Shown here: positions 1 to 11,520 of the stretch, piece after piece
How the letters are laid out: every line of letters starts with the position of its first letter
Position numbering within the stretch: position 1 is the first letter of the stretch
NCBI RefSeq assembly: GCF_026151205.1
Contig: NC_087072.1
Location: forward strand, 16,693,669-16,757,668
Source: Bolinopsis microptera
Taxonomy: Eukaryota > Ctenophora > Tentaculata > Lobata > Bolinopsidae
Length of the DNA: 64,000 nt
Direction of reading: 5' to 3'
Made by a program: the position numbers and the translations under genes
Notes under the pieces: generated by a model
The model's input: only the letters and a program-made list of their open reading frames with translations
What the model was told of the DNA's origin: nothing
The model's database searches: none

Positions 1-505
1 AATATTCGGTGATTCGGTCGACCGAATATATTTAGTCGCTGAATATGACCGAATATCGAATACATATTTGATGATTCAATTACCCATTAACGTTCGCGTG
101 ATATAAATTTGACTTGATACTGATAGATGTTGACTAGAAGTTAGAACAGTTATCCTTCATTTGTTCGCCTCTTTTATTGTTTCATAACAATTATCAGTGT
201 ACAATTATTAAACACCTCTACACAAGTAAAGGTGCCGCAAATGTCTGCTTCAAACAGAGTTAACCGTTTATGATTCCACTCATGTGGTGACGTATCCACC
301 TGGACCCAAAATTCCATGTAACTGTACATTGTACGTGTTACTTTATAATTTCATGTGTAACACACAGGGAACTCAGTAGTCGTTCATACCACAGGAAGTT
401 TTACATTTAAGGCGGTAGGACGAATGGTGTCGAAACACTAATTAGAGAAAAAACCGTCAAAGTAATAAAAAACTGTAAATTCCCAATCACAGTAAACCTA
501 CGCAC

Positions 506-2033
506 CTATCCTTGACTCGGACAACAAATTTCTCCGCCATGGACGGGAACTGGCCATGAATAACGAGTTTCTGTCCCCACACCGGGTCGAATGTACCGTA
601 CTGAGTAGACGACTCTATCTTTGATCCTGCAAACTCGAACTGAACGAAGGGATCCACCAGGTCTTCTGGCTTTTCCTAAATGGATTTCTAAATTTTAGTG
701 TCAGTTTCATTAGCTAGATTCACAAGGATGCACATTTTACTTTAAAAATAATCATGTTATTAACCTTGCAGCCTCGTTTTCTAAGTAATAGTACATACCC
801 CGCTGGAGAAGAAGTTTTTAACACTAGCCAGAGTCGATGAATCCACTGAAAAAGATTAACTTAATTTCTACTTACATTATATTATGTAGTCTACTTACGG
901 AATACAAATGTTCATGTAGTCAAACCACTAGGTTCCGAATCGATTCAGCGATTACATAAATCGCTATAAAGCTATAACTGTATTAAAATTGAGTTCATGA
1001 AGGGGTTTCTTACTTTGAGGAAGATCCTCGCCAGTGTAGAGTTTGACAGTGAACTGGCCGGGTTGGAGGGTGATGCCTGGAGGGTAGAACACATTACTAG
1101 CTACGTCTATCTCTGTGTCACTCTTTTTGGACAGCTTCTTGTAGGATGCTCCTGGTGGGATTATCTGGATCGACACGTTTACATAACCCTGAAAAGGAGG
1201 CGGTTCTTAGTTGGAGACATGAGGAGTGTTCTGCGTTTACATTTAATAACATATCATGGTAATTCAAACAAGCGAGCAGCTTTAAGAGTTAAGAGTTAAG
1301 ATGAAGAACAGTTCAGCTGTGTTTATATTCCATACCGTTGTGCCCTCCTGGGGCTCGTCGGGATCAATGATAGCAAACCACTTGTAATCGAGAAGCTTAT
1401 CCTTCTCAGTGAAGGCAACAGTGAGATCTAAATTGTAAAGTCCGATCATGTTGTAGGGCGGTTCTTTAGACGTGTCTAAAACCTGGTTTGAGAGTGTTAA
1501 AATGAAATTTTTATAAAAGTCAACAATTAACAGGAAAATTGATTTTGCTTCATATCAGAAATCAATTTTGAGTCAATTGGGCGCTTTATTTCATTTACAG
1601 TTATGAGAAAAAGGCAAATGTTGCTACTGTATAATTCACATTAACTTACCGCAATTTCAATAGGTAGGTTGAGAAGATCTTTCTCCGATTTTGTTACAGA
1701 GAATATGACGGTCTCGTTATATTTGGGAGCTTTGCCATGTCTTGGCTGGGTTCGTAGTAGTTTGCTGTCCAAACTCATACGCACAATAGGAGTTTCGATG
1801 CTCCCTTTTAACTGCCTAGCAAGGGATTTAATGGTTATGAAGCAAAAGTTGAGGAACGAGTTCCTTTTTCTCTGCGATATTGATATACGGTAGCTTATAT
1901 TATGGACTATGATGTGGGATAAAAATCGAGCACAGAATAGAATAGATACCTGGCTTTGTGTACAACGAATCTGATCTGGAATGTTTCTTGTTTGGTCGAT
2001 AACGAACCGAAATCAATCTTGGCTCTTGCCTCC
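506..2033 (-). CDS. Ferlin A C2B and start of C2C
   Basis: Exons 2033-1950, 1815-1650, 1482-1336, 1188-1014, 845-799 and 675-506. Readable landmarks: ETFQIRFVVHKAR and TPIVRMSLDSKLLRTQ (C2B strands), TVIFSVTKSEKDL, LLDYKWFAIIDPDEPQ, then GITLQPGQFTVKLYTGEDLP and DLVDPFVQFEFAGS (C2C). Each exon has a clear ferlin B counterpart with the same phase. The last exon ends in phase 2 at a gtgcgta donor at about 505, so the gene continues to the left. Confidence 0.82.
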
Positions 2034-4690
2034 CTGAAAAGAGTCTGATGAGTTATACACACTTTGTAAATGGAACTTTCGATGAAACGTGTTTATCCTT
2101 GAGAGCTCGTAAGTGGATATAATGATTGTAAAAGAAATTTTCTTGCAGTGCAGCAAGGATAATGGATTTAACGAGGGTTTACGTTTCAATCCTAATAATG
2201 CAGTTGGATTAGGAATATAGTTAATTTTATAATAATAGATAAATCACTTACTCAACGGCGGTCGACATGCCGGGTTTTCCTCTTTTTTTCTTTTTCTTCC
2301 GTTTCTTTTTAGATCCAGGGACTGGGGTACCATCCTGTTTAGTAAAAGTGTTCTTATTAAAAACAATCAATAAATGTTCTATAAAGTCAAAACTTTATTT
2401 GTACAAAAGAATGTATGGTAAACTATAGTCAAAGAATTTAAAATATTTTACCGCTTGGAGTTCCTCTTCTTCATCTTCATCCTCCTCTTCTTCCCCTTCC
2501 TCCCCTCCTTCCTCATCTGCGTTTCCACCTTTCTCTCCACCACCTCCAACACCCAGACTTACTACCCCCTGGGAAGAATAACTTATCAATAAATTATAGT
2601 GACCGGAATAAGAGAATAACCGGAAAAGTACTGAATGATTCTGAATAGTACTGGCCACTGATAAGGGCTATTAGCAGCTAATAATTAGCTAATAATTAGC
2701 TAATAATTAGCTATGGTTATACCTCAGTCGCTCTCTTCTTAGAGTCTATTAGTTTGATCTCGATATCGTGCCAGTCAGACTTCGTGTAGCCAGTGATATT
2801 ACCCGTACCGTACGCTAGCAATCTGAACATGATTGTTGTTAATTGTAACTCGAACATGATTGAGAGCATAAACATTTGAGATGTAGGTGCATTATATAAT
2901 TATTAATTGTATTGTAGTTCCCTCTACTCTTCGAGCTCACTTAATGTTAATGTTGAAATAAGATTACTGGTAAGATTTCAAGTAGATGATTTACTGGGCG
3001 GCGCTCAGCCTGTCATTCCGCCGAATCTCTATTCTTTATGAACATATAAGATATAGCCTGGGGTCCCCAGGTAAGTAGATGATATGACAATTTATATTCT
3101 ATAGTCTTACTTGTCCTTTCCCAGAGATTCTTGGTGGAATATCTTAACTTGCACTTTGACTGAGTCGGAGTTAGCTCTAGGAAAGATGAGCTCCTCATTC
3201 CATTCGGGATTTTTGGTGTCATCTTGAACTTTTGTCTTCTTCGTGTAATCTACGAGAAAAAGTTTCGATGATACATCAGTTCAATTAAGTTAAAAACTTA
3301 AGGTTATGTAGGTCGCGAATAAATTGAGAGAGAGAGCCACCATGAATATGATGAAGCATTAGAACAAGTTAAACGTAGTCGGTACAGTAGGAGACATGTT
3401 CTATTGAACTCGAAAATTATTTCCATTCTCACAAGACTTACTCTCAAAAGAAACTTCAGCATAAGGGTCGATAGTACCAAACTTCAGAACATTCTTGAGG
3501 TTTGTTGCTTTCTTTACCAGGATCTTTATGGTAGGCCCAAAAATTTGATCTGAAAAATATATTCTGTCACATTATATAATAGAAATATACTTCATGTCAT
3601 GGATTTAAATGATTAAATTTAATGTTTTTCAAGATAGGTTTTGAGTACGACTTTTTGAAAATATTTAGTAAGCCCACCTTTATTTCAAAAATCTAGCTTA
3701 AGTTATATTTTAAAGACTTTCGACATTACTTTTTAACAAATAATTTGAGGAATCGATGTAACAGAGTCAATATATTTAATGTTGCCATGGCAATTAGCAG
3801 CTAAGTGGGAGTCCCTTAATTAGCAGCTAAGTGGGAGTCTCCTAATTAGCAGTTAAGTAGGAGTCCCTATTCATCGCAGCCCGCTAGTTTTACTGCCTCC
3901 TAATATGTGAACGATTTCTCAGTTTACGGTCGAAGGGTATCAACTATCAATAACCCGATATATTCGACTACAACTACCAGAATATTGTTGTAATAATCAC
4001 TATTCGCGACAATATCATGGACAGAATCGTCAAAGACACTATACTACCTACTAATTGCGGTTTATACAAGGTTCACTGACATACGTACCAAGGGAATTTA
4101 AGGAATGCTCATGATCACAATAATTATTGTAATATTTCCCACGGACTGTCGCGAGCGCCAGATCATGATTGGTACAATGGTACTTATAATAGGAATGCAG
4201 TTTGTGCCCGTTACCGTCCGCTTTATGTCGAGTGCACGTTAGATTTATTATTTCATTACACCTTTCAGCTTCTTTTCCAAAAAATGTTGAAAGTGGACCG
4301 ACTGGAGCTACCTTATCGGACTTTATTTGAACAGACATTAATTGGACGTTGGAGGCCTTAGCGTTCATTTAAATGTCCGTTCAAATAAGGTCCGAAAAGG
4401 TAGTTAAATTAAATATGTTAAATAAATGCCTTGGAGCGTTCATTTTAATGTCCGTTCAAAATTATGACCGATCACAAAATGTCCGGTCAAATATTGTCCG
4501 GTAAGGTACAAACGGCACCACCTGTAGCGGCGTCGTCTGAGAACTGATCTTACTCGCGATATTCACACTACAGCAAAATAAGACAAGCGAAAACTGGCCA
4601 TAATAGAAACAATGGAGCACCTTCTTTTTCATCTCCATCAGAACCACCCCCTGACTCCTCCTTCTTCTCCTCGTCGTCACTTCCAAACAT
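506..4690 (-). CDS. Ferlin A, 5' part (runs off left edge)
   Basis: N-terminal part of a ferlin, a family of large tail-anchored C2-domain proteins acting in calcium-dependent membrane fusion and repair. Exons joined by splice phase, 5' to 3': 4690-4621 (start), 3549-3442, 3249-3111, 2822-2723, 2568-2452, 2334-2252, 2033-1950, 1815-1650, 1482-1336, 1188-1014, 845-799, 675-506. The start exon gives an acidic leader (MFGSDDEEKKEE) and ends in a weak donor (GAAG/gtgctc). C2A and C2B follow, then the stretch GYVNVSIQIIPPG and the start of C2C (YTGEDLPQ). Two exons have the same lengths as their ferlin B equivalents (175 and 170 bases), showing paralogy. The exon after 506 is not in the window. 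Ferlin identity is firm; the start exon is an inference. Confidence 0.85.
2723..3549 (-). CDS. Ferlin A C2A domain (3 exons)
   Basis: Exons 3549-3442, 3249-3111 and 2822-2723 join in phase and encode a C2 domain: GPTIKILVKKATNL, then TIDPYAEVSFE, then KKTKVQDDTKNPEWNEEL. The Asp-Pro-Tyr and Asn-Pro-x-Trp-Asn-Glu motifs are the usual C2 landmarks in ferlin C2A. The exon at 2568-2452 adds a Gly-rich then Glu/Asp-rich linker, and 2334-2252 a Lys/Arg-rich linker before C2B. Ferlin B has a comparable acidic/Lys linker but I found no matching C2A exons for it. Confidence 0.8.
3786..3872. repeat. 30-base tandem repeat in ferlin A intron
   Basis: Three copies of aattagcagctaagtgggag with small changes, inside the first intron of ferlin A. 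A 12-base repeat taataattagct lies at 2675-2712 in the intron between exons 2723 and 2568. Confidence 0.85.
4310..4507. mobile_element. MITE family copy 1 (ACCTTATCGGAC ends)
   Basis: Begins accttatcggactttatttg, ends gtccggtaaggt, and holds repeated words gtccgttcaaat and gcgttcattt. It shares its layout with 6521-6725 and 59464-59892. It lies just upstream of, or within, the ferlin A 5' region. Confidence 0.7.
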
Positions 4691-7600
4691 CCCCATTATA
4701 AGCGGTTACCCGTTTCACACAAGCAAATAGTCAGTGAACTGGATAATAAAACAGAGACCAAACAAAACTACAAAAGGAATGTGTGTAGGAGAACGGGAAT
4801 GTGATAGAATGCTGAACGTGGCCTCTTATTTAAGGGGAGCCGCTATACTGCTGTAGGGGCGGTCGTATCTAATTAGGGAATGTTGATCTTATTACTAGGT
4901 AGTAGTTCATTGGATCTAGTACACTGTGCTGATAATCTTATAAAGTATACATAGTATTGTTGTTATGGTTAGTTGAGATCACTTCAAGGATTGTCTATTT
5001 TAATAAAAGTACGTGTTTTTATGGTTCATATAAGACGTGCGAGGTAGCCAAATATATATTACATGTTAAAACTTGAAATGAGATTTATGCGTCTCCAGAC
5101 ATATTATGTAACACCTTATACCTTGGTTAGTGTCTTTAAGTTTAATATTGAATTTAAATATCAGATCATCAGAGATGCTGAATGCATTACGTGCATATGT
5201 CCTTATGTCACAATTGAGATTATATTACTAATGTGGTGGATGTTAAAATCATTAAATCCAACACGATCGGCGATCCCACGTAGGTACACCATAATAAATA
5301 ATGCTGTCATCTTTGGGAAATTAGGAATGGTGCAAGCTCCAAATAACTTGTCAAATAGACTCCTGAAAATGTCGAATAGACTCCTGAAAATTGAAACATT
5401 CTATGATAGTCAGGTAAATAAACTTGCCCTGGTATCTGTAATATCATTTAACTTCCGATCCTAGTTCGAATTGTTCTTTGCAAGACTTAGTGTAATGCCT
5501 ATGCAGCGATATTCGAGTAATTCGTTTTTCTAGGTTAGAAATAGGCGACCAAGATACAATCAAGATACAAAAGTAGATAATTAGGTCTCATTCAATCTTT
5601 ACATCTTAAAATATTGGTATGATATACAACTTTATATATATACTCATGTTAACAATTACTGATGATGATACGCGTGCCTCTGACTTACTTGTCACATCTT
5701 TAGCACGGTGCCTGGCTCTTTCATTCCCCTTATTCTTCTTTTTCAGCATTTATAGTTCGAGGGATTATGCAACTAAGAAGAGCAGAGGTAACCTGTACTT
5801 AACGAAGAAATATAATAATTTGGCAGCACTATCATAACGAGTTATCACATCACTTACTATAACTAATTATAGTACAACTAACTATAGTACAAGGGTAACA
5901 AGCCATACAGTGGGTAATCCATGTACAAGTGCTACTAGTTACGTGCAGTTCACACTGCTTCCTGCTCCTATCAAAATACGACCAATTACACATCGCAGAC
6001 ATAAACCATGATATTCAGGTCTAAGAATTTTTCATTGACTTGCCAGTTTATTCCTGGATCTGTACTTATCTGTAGAGAATAACTGGTCAAAAGCTCGAAC
6101 AAACAGAATACTGGAGTCTGGAATATCCCCGGCTTATTTCACAATTCAGTGGTGCCGGAACTTTTATCAACAAACTGTGTTGACTCATTGTGGAGCTGCA
6201 GTCGCTGGATTGAACTTACCCTTGGCATCCACTCCGTCGTCAGGCATCTGAGAAGTTAATGCTCTGACAACTGGAACAAGGAATTGTTATCGTGATCGTC
6301 AGCAGCTACTGGCGGCTTCCAGATCCTTCTCCTCACAAAGTTTTCTTCTTATCTTACCTTACACCCTTAGGTTATGAACAAGGTAGGTACAAGTGTAGTT
6401 TATTAGTTTATTGGACCTCGCAATAAAGAGAAACTGACATATAAGCGACCTTCGCAGCTGTTATTCGGCGAATAAAAACTAAAGAATTAAATCTTAAATA
6501 CGGTTGATTCTAACAGATTTACCTATCTTTTCGGACTTCATTTGAACGGACATTAATTGGACGCTGGAGGCCCTAGAGTTCATTTTAATGTCCGTTTAAA
6601 TGAAGTCCGACAAGGTAGTTAATAAATTAAATACATTAAATGAATACATTCGAGCGTTCATTTTAATGTCCGTTCAAAAGTATGTCCATTTACGCAATGT
6701 CCGGTCAAATAACGTCCGATAAGGTATGCAGTTTATGGGGAAAATATCGATATTTTCAATAAGTTTAAGCGAACAAAGGGAACGTAGTAGAAAGACAGTG
6801 ATTCTATTTTCTAATACTTTCATTGATCCATCTAATCGGTAACTGAGTCAACTATCATTTCTGAAATAATAACATTGCAGTACAGTGCTTATAGTATTAA
6901 CTTTATAGTAATTAACTTACTTAAAGTAAACGATATGTATTCCGGACACGTAAAGAAATTGGGACAGGAAATAGTCAAGAGACTAAAAGCGAAGAGGCGG
7001 AACGTATCAGATTTCTAGAAGAAAAGGAAAATACAATTTATTCTCATTAGGTAAAAGTCAACTGCTTTCACTTTCAGTGTATAAATATAATAGGTTGCTC
7101 AACATAATATAATTATAACAAAAAGGAAACAATTACTTTCGAAAAATAGCAAATATAAACGCAGCCGATGAAGCTGAATATTGGCACTGATAGTGATATA
7201 TTCAAATTTGATGAAGCTATGATAATTGATAGCTCCTCTGCAGCTCGACAGCTACACCGCAACCGGATAACAGACCTCTGGAGTCCGGGCTTGTATAGAA
7301 GTGTATATAATATCATCACCAGGCATGTACTCTAATTCCCTACGTTATCACTTAGTCGCACAAGAACTAGACAACTGACAAATTTTCTCAAGAAGCTAGT
7401 ACCAGTTGAACTTTTGAGCTATTGATATCACGTACGAGAAGTGCATCACAAGAAATGCATACTTTGACAGACTTGAACTACAGTTCAGTTGAATACTATT
7501 GTAGAACTCCAAACTTGGATGACTGCTGGTTTTTTGACAAAAATTATAAATATCACACTCTAACATGACAAGAGAAGTACAAAGTCTGTTATCAAAATTC

Positions 7601-8310
7601 AAAACAACTTGGCAACCACCAGCTATAATGTGGCCTATAATGTGTTCGCAAGCAATCTCAAAGACAGAATATTAGCTGTAAGTGTACGTGATGCAAACTT
7701 ACAGCGTGTATTTGTGAGCACAAAAATCATCAGCAGGATTTTAGATTCTATACAAACCGATGGTTACAAATTAGACATTTCTAAATTCTTATGCCCCAGC
7801 CCTGAATGATCATTCTAACTAATTTGGTGCAGAGTTGTGAATAGGGGAATAAAACAGCTGCCGATATCAATTCACAAACTTAAAAATATTTTTGTAAACA
7901 TCCAACAACTGTTTCTACTATTACTATTGATTTGACCAAACTAATGCCTTTCATTGCTTTATATCATGGTTGTGTAGTGAGTGTACTCATATAAGACGAA
8001 CAAAATCACAGAAAATATAAAGCAATAGCATATTTATACTCAATATAATCCGGCACGCACCATCGCTTGCTACTATCATGAAGCTCAGAAGTGAGGAATA
8101 ATATGAACTGAGGGGTAAACAGTGGATAACATATTCAAACCTGGGCTACCCTGCGCGGAAAAGAAGCTTGCTACTGAGTTGTACACGGATACTATAAGCA
8201 TAACCAATTAGCATTAGCATAGTCATACACTCTGTTAACATAGCCAGGCTTCAGGCTTGTACTTTTTATGATGTGCAGTGTCTCGAGTATATAATTCTCA
8301 ACAGATATCT
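4691..8310. other. Intergenic, no gene recognised
   Basis: Upstream of ferlin A. Apart from MITE copy 2, I see only short ORFs without family resemblance, including a 66-codon one at 7609-7809. Confidence 0.6.
6521..6725. mobile_element. MITE family copy 2
   Basis: Same structure as copy 1: acctatcttttcggacttcatt at the left, gtccgataaggt at the right, with internal words gaacggacattaattggacg and gttcattttaatgtccgtt. Confidence 0.7.
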
Positions 8311-10127
8311 TAATCCTGGACCAGGCAAAAGTCCCGCTCACATTGGGACGTCCGCTCGGTTTCTCGATGTAATCCGACTTATATGGTCCTAAATGACACT
8401 AATTACTCGGGTACACTTTTTCACCAGTGGGGCATTTCTCGGAATCACGCCCTTTTTGACCGCACCCATATCGCGACCCCAACTATACATTATCTCGGCT
8501 TCTGATTGTGATACAGACCTCAGGCATGAACCAAAATGTGCCTAAGATGCATGTTTATATTAGTGCTATGAAGATACTTAAGGCCTAAGAGACTTAGTTT
8601 TTGAGAAATCGCCAAAAATCCGATTTTACTATATTAGCAGTCTCGCAAGCAACAATTATCACACTTATTTCAAGATATCTCAGCTTCTGATTGGAGCTAA
8701 GCGTTCATCTTGGGCATTGAAATGGTCAGAATCATCACATTGAGTGGGGTATAGCATAGTTTTAAAGTCTTGCGACTTCAGGTTGTTGAGTTATTAGGTC
8801 ACATCCCATTTCTACGCTCTCGCGAGTAGCGATTGATGCACTCATTTCAAGATATCTCAGCTTCTGATTGGAGCTAAGCGTTCATCTTGGGCATTGAAAT
8901 GGTCAGAATCATCACATTGAGTGGGGTAGAGCATAGTTTTAAAGTCTTGCGACTTCAGGAGTTATTAGGTCACATCCCATTTTTACGCTCTCGCGAGTAG
9001 CGATTGATGCACTTATTTCAAGATATCTCAGCTTCTGATTGGAGCTAAGCGTTCATCTTGGGCATTGAAATGGTCAGAATCATCACATTGAGTGGGGTAG
9101 AGCATAGTTTTAAAGTCTTGAGACTTCAGGTTGTTGAGTTATTAGGTCAGATCCCATTTTTACGCTCTCGCGAGTAGCGATTGATGCACTTATTTCAAGA
9201 TATCTCAGCTTCTGATTGGAGCTTAGCGTTCATCTTGGGCATTAAAATGGTCAGAATCATCACATTAAGTGGTAGAGCGTGGTTTCAAAGTCTTCAGACT
9301 TCAGGTGGTTGAGTTATTAGGTCAGATCCCATTTTTACGCTCTCGCGAGTAGCGATTGATGCACTTATTTCAAGATATCTCAGCTTCTGATTGGAGCTTA
9401 GCGTTCATCTTGGGCATTTAAATGGTCACAATCATCACATTAAGTGGGGTAGAGCGTGGTTGCAAAGTCTTCAGACTTCAGGTTGTTGAATTATTCGGTT
9501 AAAACATATTTTTACACTCTCGCGAGTAGTGATTGACACACTTATTACAAGATATCTTAGCTTCTGATTGAAGCTAAGCGCTTATCATGGGCATTAAAAT
9601 GGTCAGAATGATCAAATTAAGTGGGGTAATGCATGTTCCTAGGGCTAGAGGTTTTAGTAAAAATTTATTGATATTTCTTGGCAATCGCTACTCAATCACT
9701 ACTCGCGAGAGCGTAAAAATGGGATCTGACCTAATAACTCAACCACCTGAAGTCTCACGACTTTAAAATTATGCTCTACCCCACTCAATGTGATGATTCT
9801 GACCATTTCAATGCCCAAGATGAACGCTTAGCTCCAATCAGAAGCTGAGATATCTTGAAATAAGTGCATCAATCGCTACTCGCGAGAGCATAAAAATGGG
9901 ATCTGACCTAATAACTCAACAACCTTAAGTCTCATGACTTTAAAACTATGCTCTACCCCACTCGCGATATGGGTGCGGTCAAAAAGGGCGTGATTCCGAG
10001 AAATGCCCCACTGGTGAAAAAGTGTACCCGAGTAATTAGTGTCATTTAGGACCATATAAGTCGGATTACATCGAGAAACCGAGCGGACGTCCCAATGTGA
10101 GCGGGACTTTTGCCTGGTCCAGGATTA
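8311..10127. mobile_element. 1.8 kb inverted-repeat element with internal satellite
   Basis: Terminal inverted repeats of about 165 bases (8311-8475 and 9963-10127), starting TAATCCTGGACCAGGCAAAA. A TA at each edge could be a TA target duplication as in Tc1/mariner-type MITEs. There is no coding capacity. Confidence 0.8.
8640..9960. repeat. 171-177 base tandem repeats, with inverted copies
   Basis: The word gatatctcagcttctgattg recurs at 8674, 8851, 9022, 9199, 9374 and (one base changed) 9551. Reversed copies lie at about 9670-9960. Each unit includes tctcgcgagta, itself near-palindromic. It forms the body of the element at 8311-10127. Confidence 0.9.
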
Positions 10128-10142
10128 TCTCTCCTTAATAGA

Positions 10143-11520
10143 TAATAAACCTACCCAAAAATTGTCGTCACCTACCCAAAACTTGTCGTCACCGCTCTGG
10201 CAGAGATATGATAAGTACAAATTGAACCCGGCGCTGAGACTCAATTCGGTGGCCTCAATTCATATAACCCCAGGCACCTATGTTCCCGAGTTGTTATGTA
10301 TAATGGAATGGAAAATAATTACAATACATAGTACATACCGATCACATTGTCCCATTCTTCTTCACCGTCAAAACCGTCAAAACCGATAAAATTATTGATT
10401 CTTGTTTTTATTCTTGTTTTTATAAAACAAGAATCTGTCATCGAAAGTACGAAAGTATAGAAGGTCAGGCAATTGCCGTTTGCAGAAAATCAACATGCAG
10501 ACGCTATGAATGAACTGGCTCCATGATCATGATGTAATTTTAGCAAAATACACTCATGGGACAATCTCGATGTGTTTGAAAAAATATGTCATGAGCCGTA
10601 ACCGAGTTCCTAACAATCACTTCCAACATACACTGTGTCTCCAAATTGAAAGAAAACACTATTCTTGCTTTACTAACCTCACTTACTTACCTCACTTACT
10701 TACCTCACTTAGTACTTACTTACCTCACTCTGAATAACCGACTGATGAATATTATAATTATAGAGACTATCGTTAAAAAAGTGACTGCATTTCTTGAAAA
10801 TGTTTTAGGCAAATAACTCTCCTTAAACCTACACAAAACTTGTCGTCACGGATAAAACTTTCTTAAAGTTCAAAGTTAAACCATTTCTTAGAGATAAGTG
10901 CAAATTGAAACAGGCACTCAATTTGGATGTTTCAATTATTCAAACCCCAGCCACCCATGTTCCTATGTTGCCACACTCACACATGGTATTAACAATTAAT
11001 ACAATACCTACCGATATCTCCTTCTCCTTCATCATCAGTGAAGACCATAGTGTTTCAGTGTGACGTGCCACTATATCCACTGTACTGGTTACAAGTGCTT
11101 ATTCTGCCCCAAACAGCTCAGTACCCCCACAGCTGCTTCCTTGGTTCTTGCTTGAAGGTCGACATAGTTGTTAGACAATCGTTTGAAAATGGCCACTAGA
11201 AATTCACAAATAAACAAAGCTTTTAAAAAAAAGCGTTTCATAGTTTTATTTTTTTAAACCAGTTAAGCCTAAGCAAGACACTTTGATCAGTAGTAATAGT
11301 TTATACAATTGCAAGCAATTGCAATATGCAAACGCTATCAATTTACTGGCTCCATTTACAATTTACATACCGAGATCGTAGGAAAATTAAAATTAACTAA
11401 CGGGACAAATTCTATATGTTTGAAAAACATGGCATGAGCCGACATGCCTATATAGTTACCAGCATATACCTTCAAATTGAACAAAACACTCTTCTTGTTT
11501 ACCTTAATATCCCACAGACT
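10143..11520. repeat. Old tandem duplication, 10143-10680 and 10813-11520
   Basis: Two diverged direct copies share acaaaacttgtcgtcac, gataagt(a/g)caaattga, cccaggcacc/cccagccacc then tatgttcc, actggctcc, gggacaa..atgtgtttgaaaaa and atgagccg. Neither copy keeps a long ORF on either strand. Confidence 0.6.

Noticed and set aside
1-500. Further ferlin A exons at the left edge
   Set aside because: Nothing matching the exon after C2C (FLPMFGPAY in ferlin B) can be read here; it must lie outside the window.
5063-5464. 133-codon plus-strand ORF
   Set aside because: Composition is like non-coding AT-rich DNA, there is no domain, and internal repeats (RLLKMSNRLLK) come from a short DNA duplication.
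8640-9960. CRISPR-like regular repeats
   Set aside because: Whole unit of about 175 bases is repeated without unique spacers, in a eukaryotic genome; it is a satellite.
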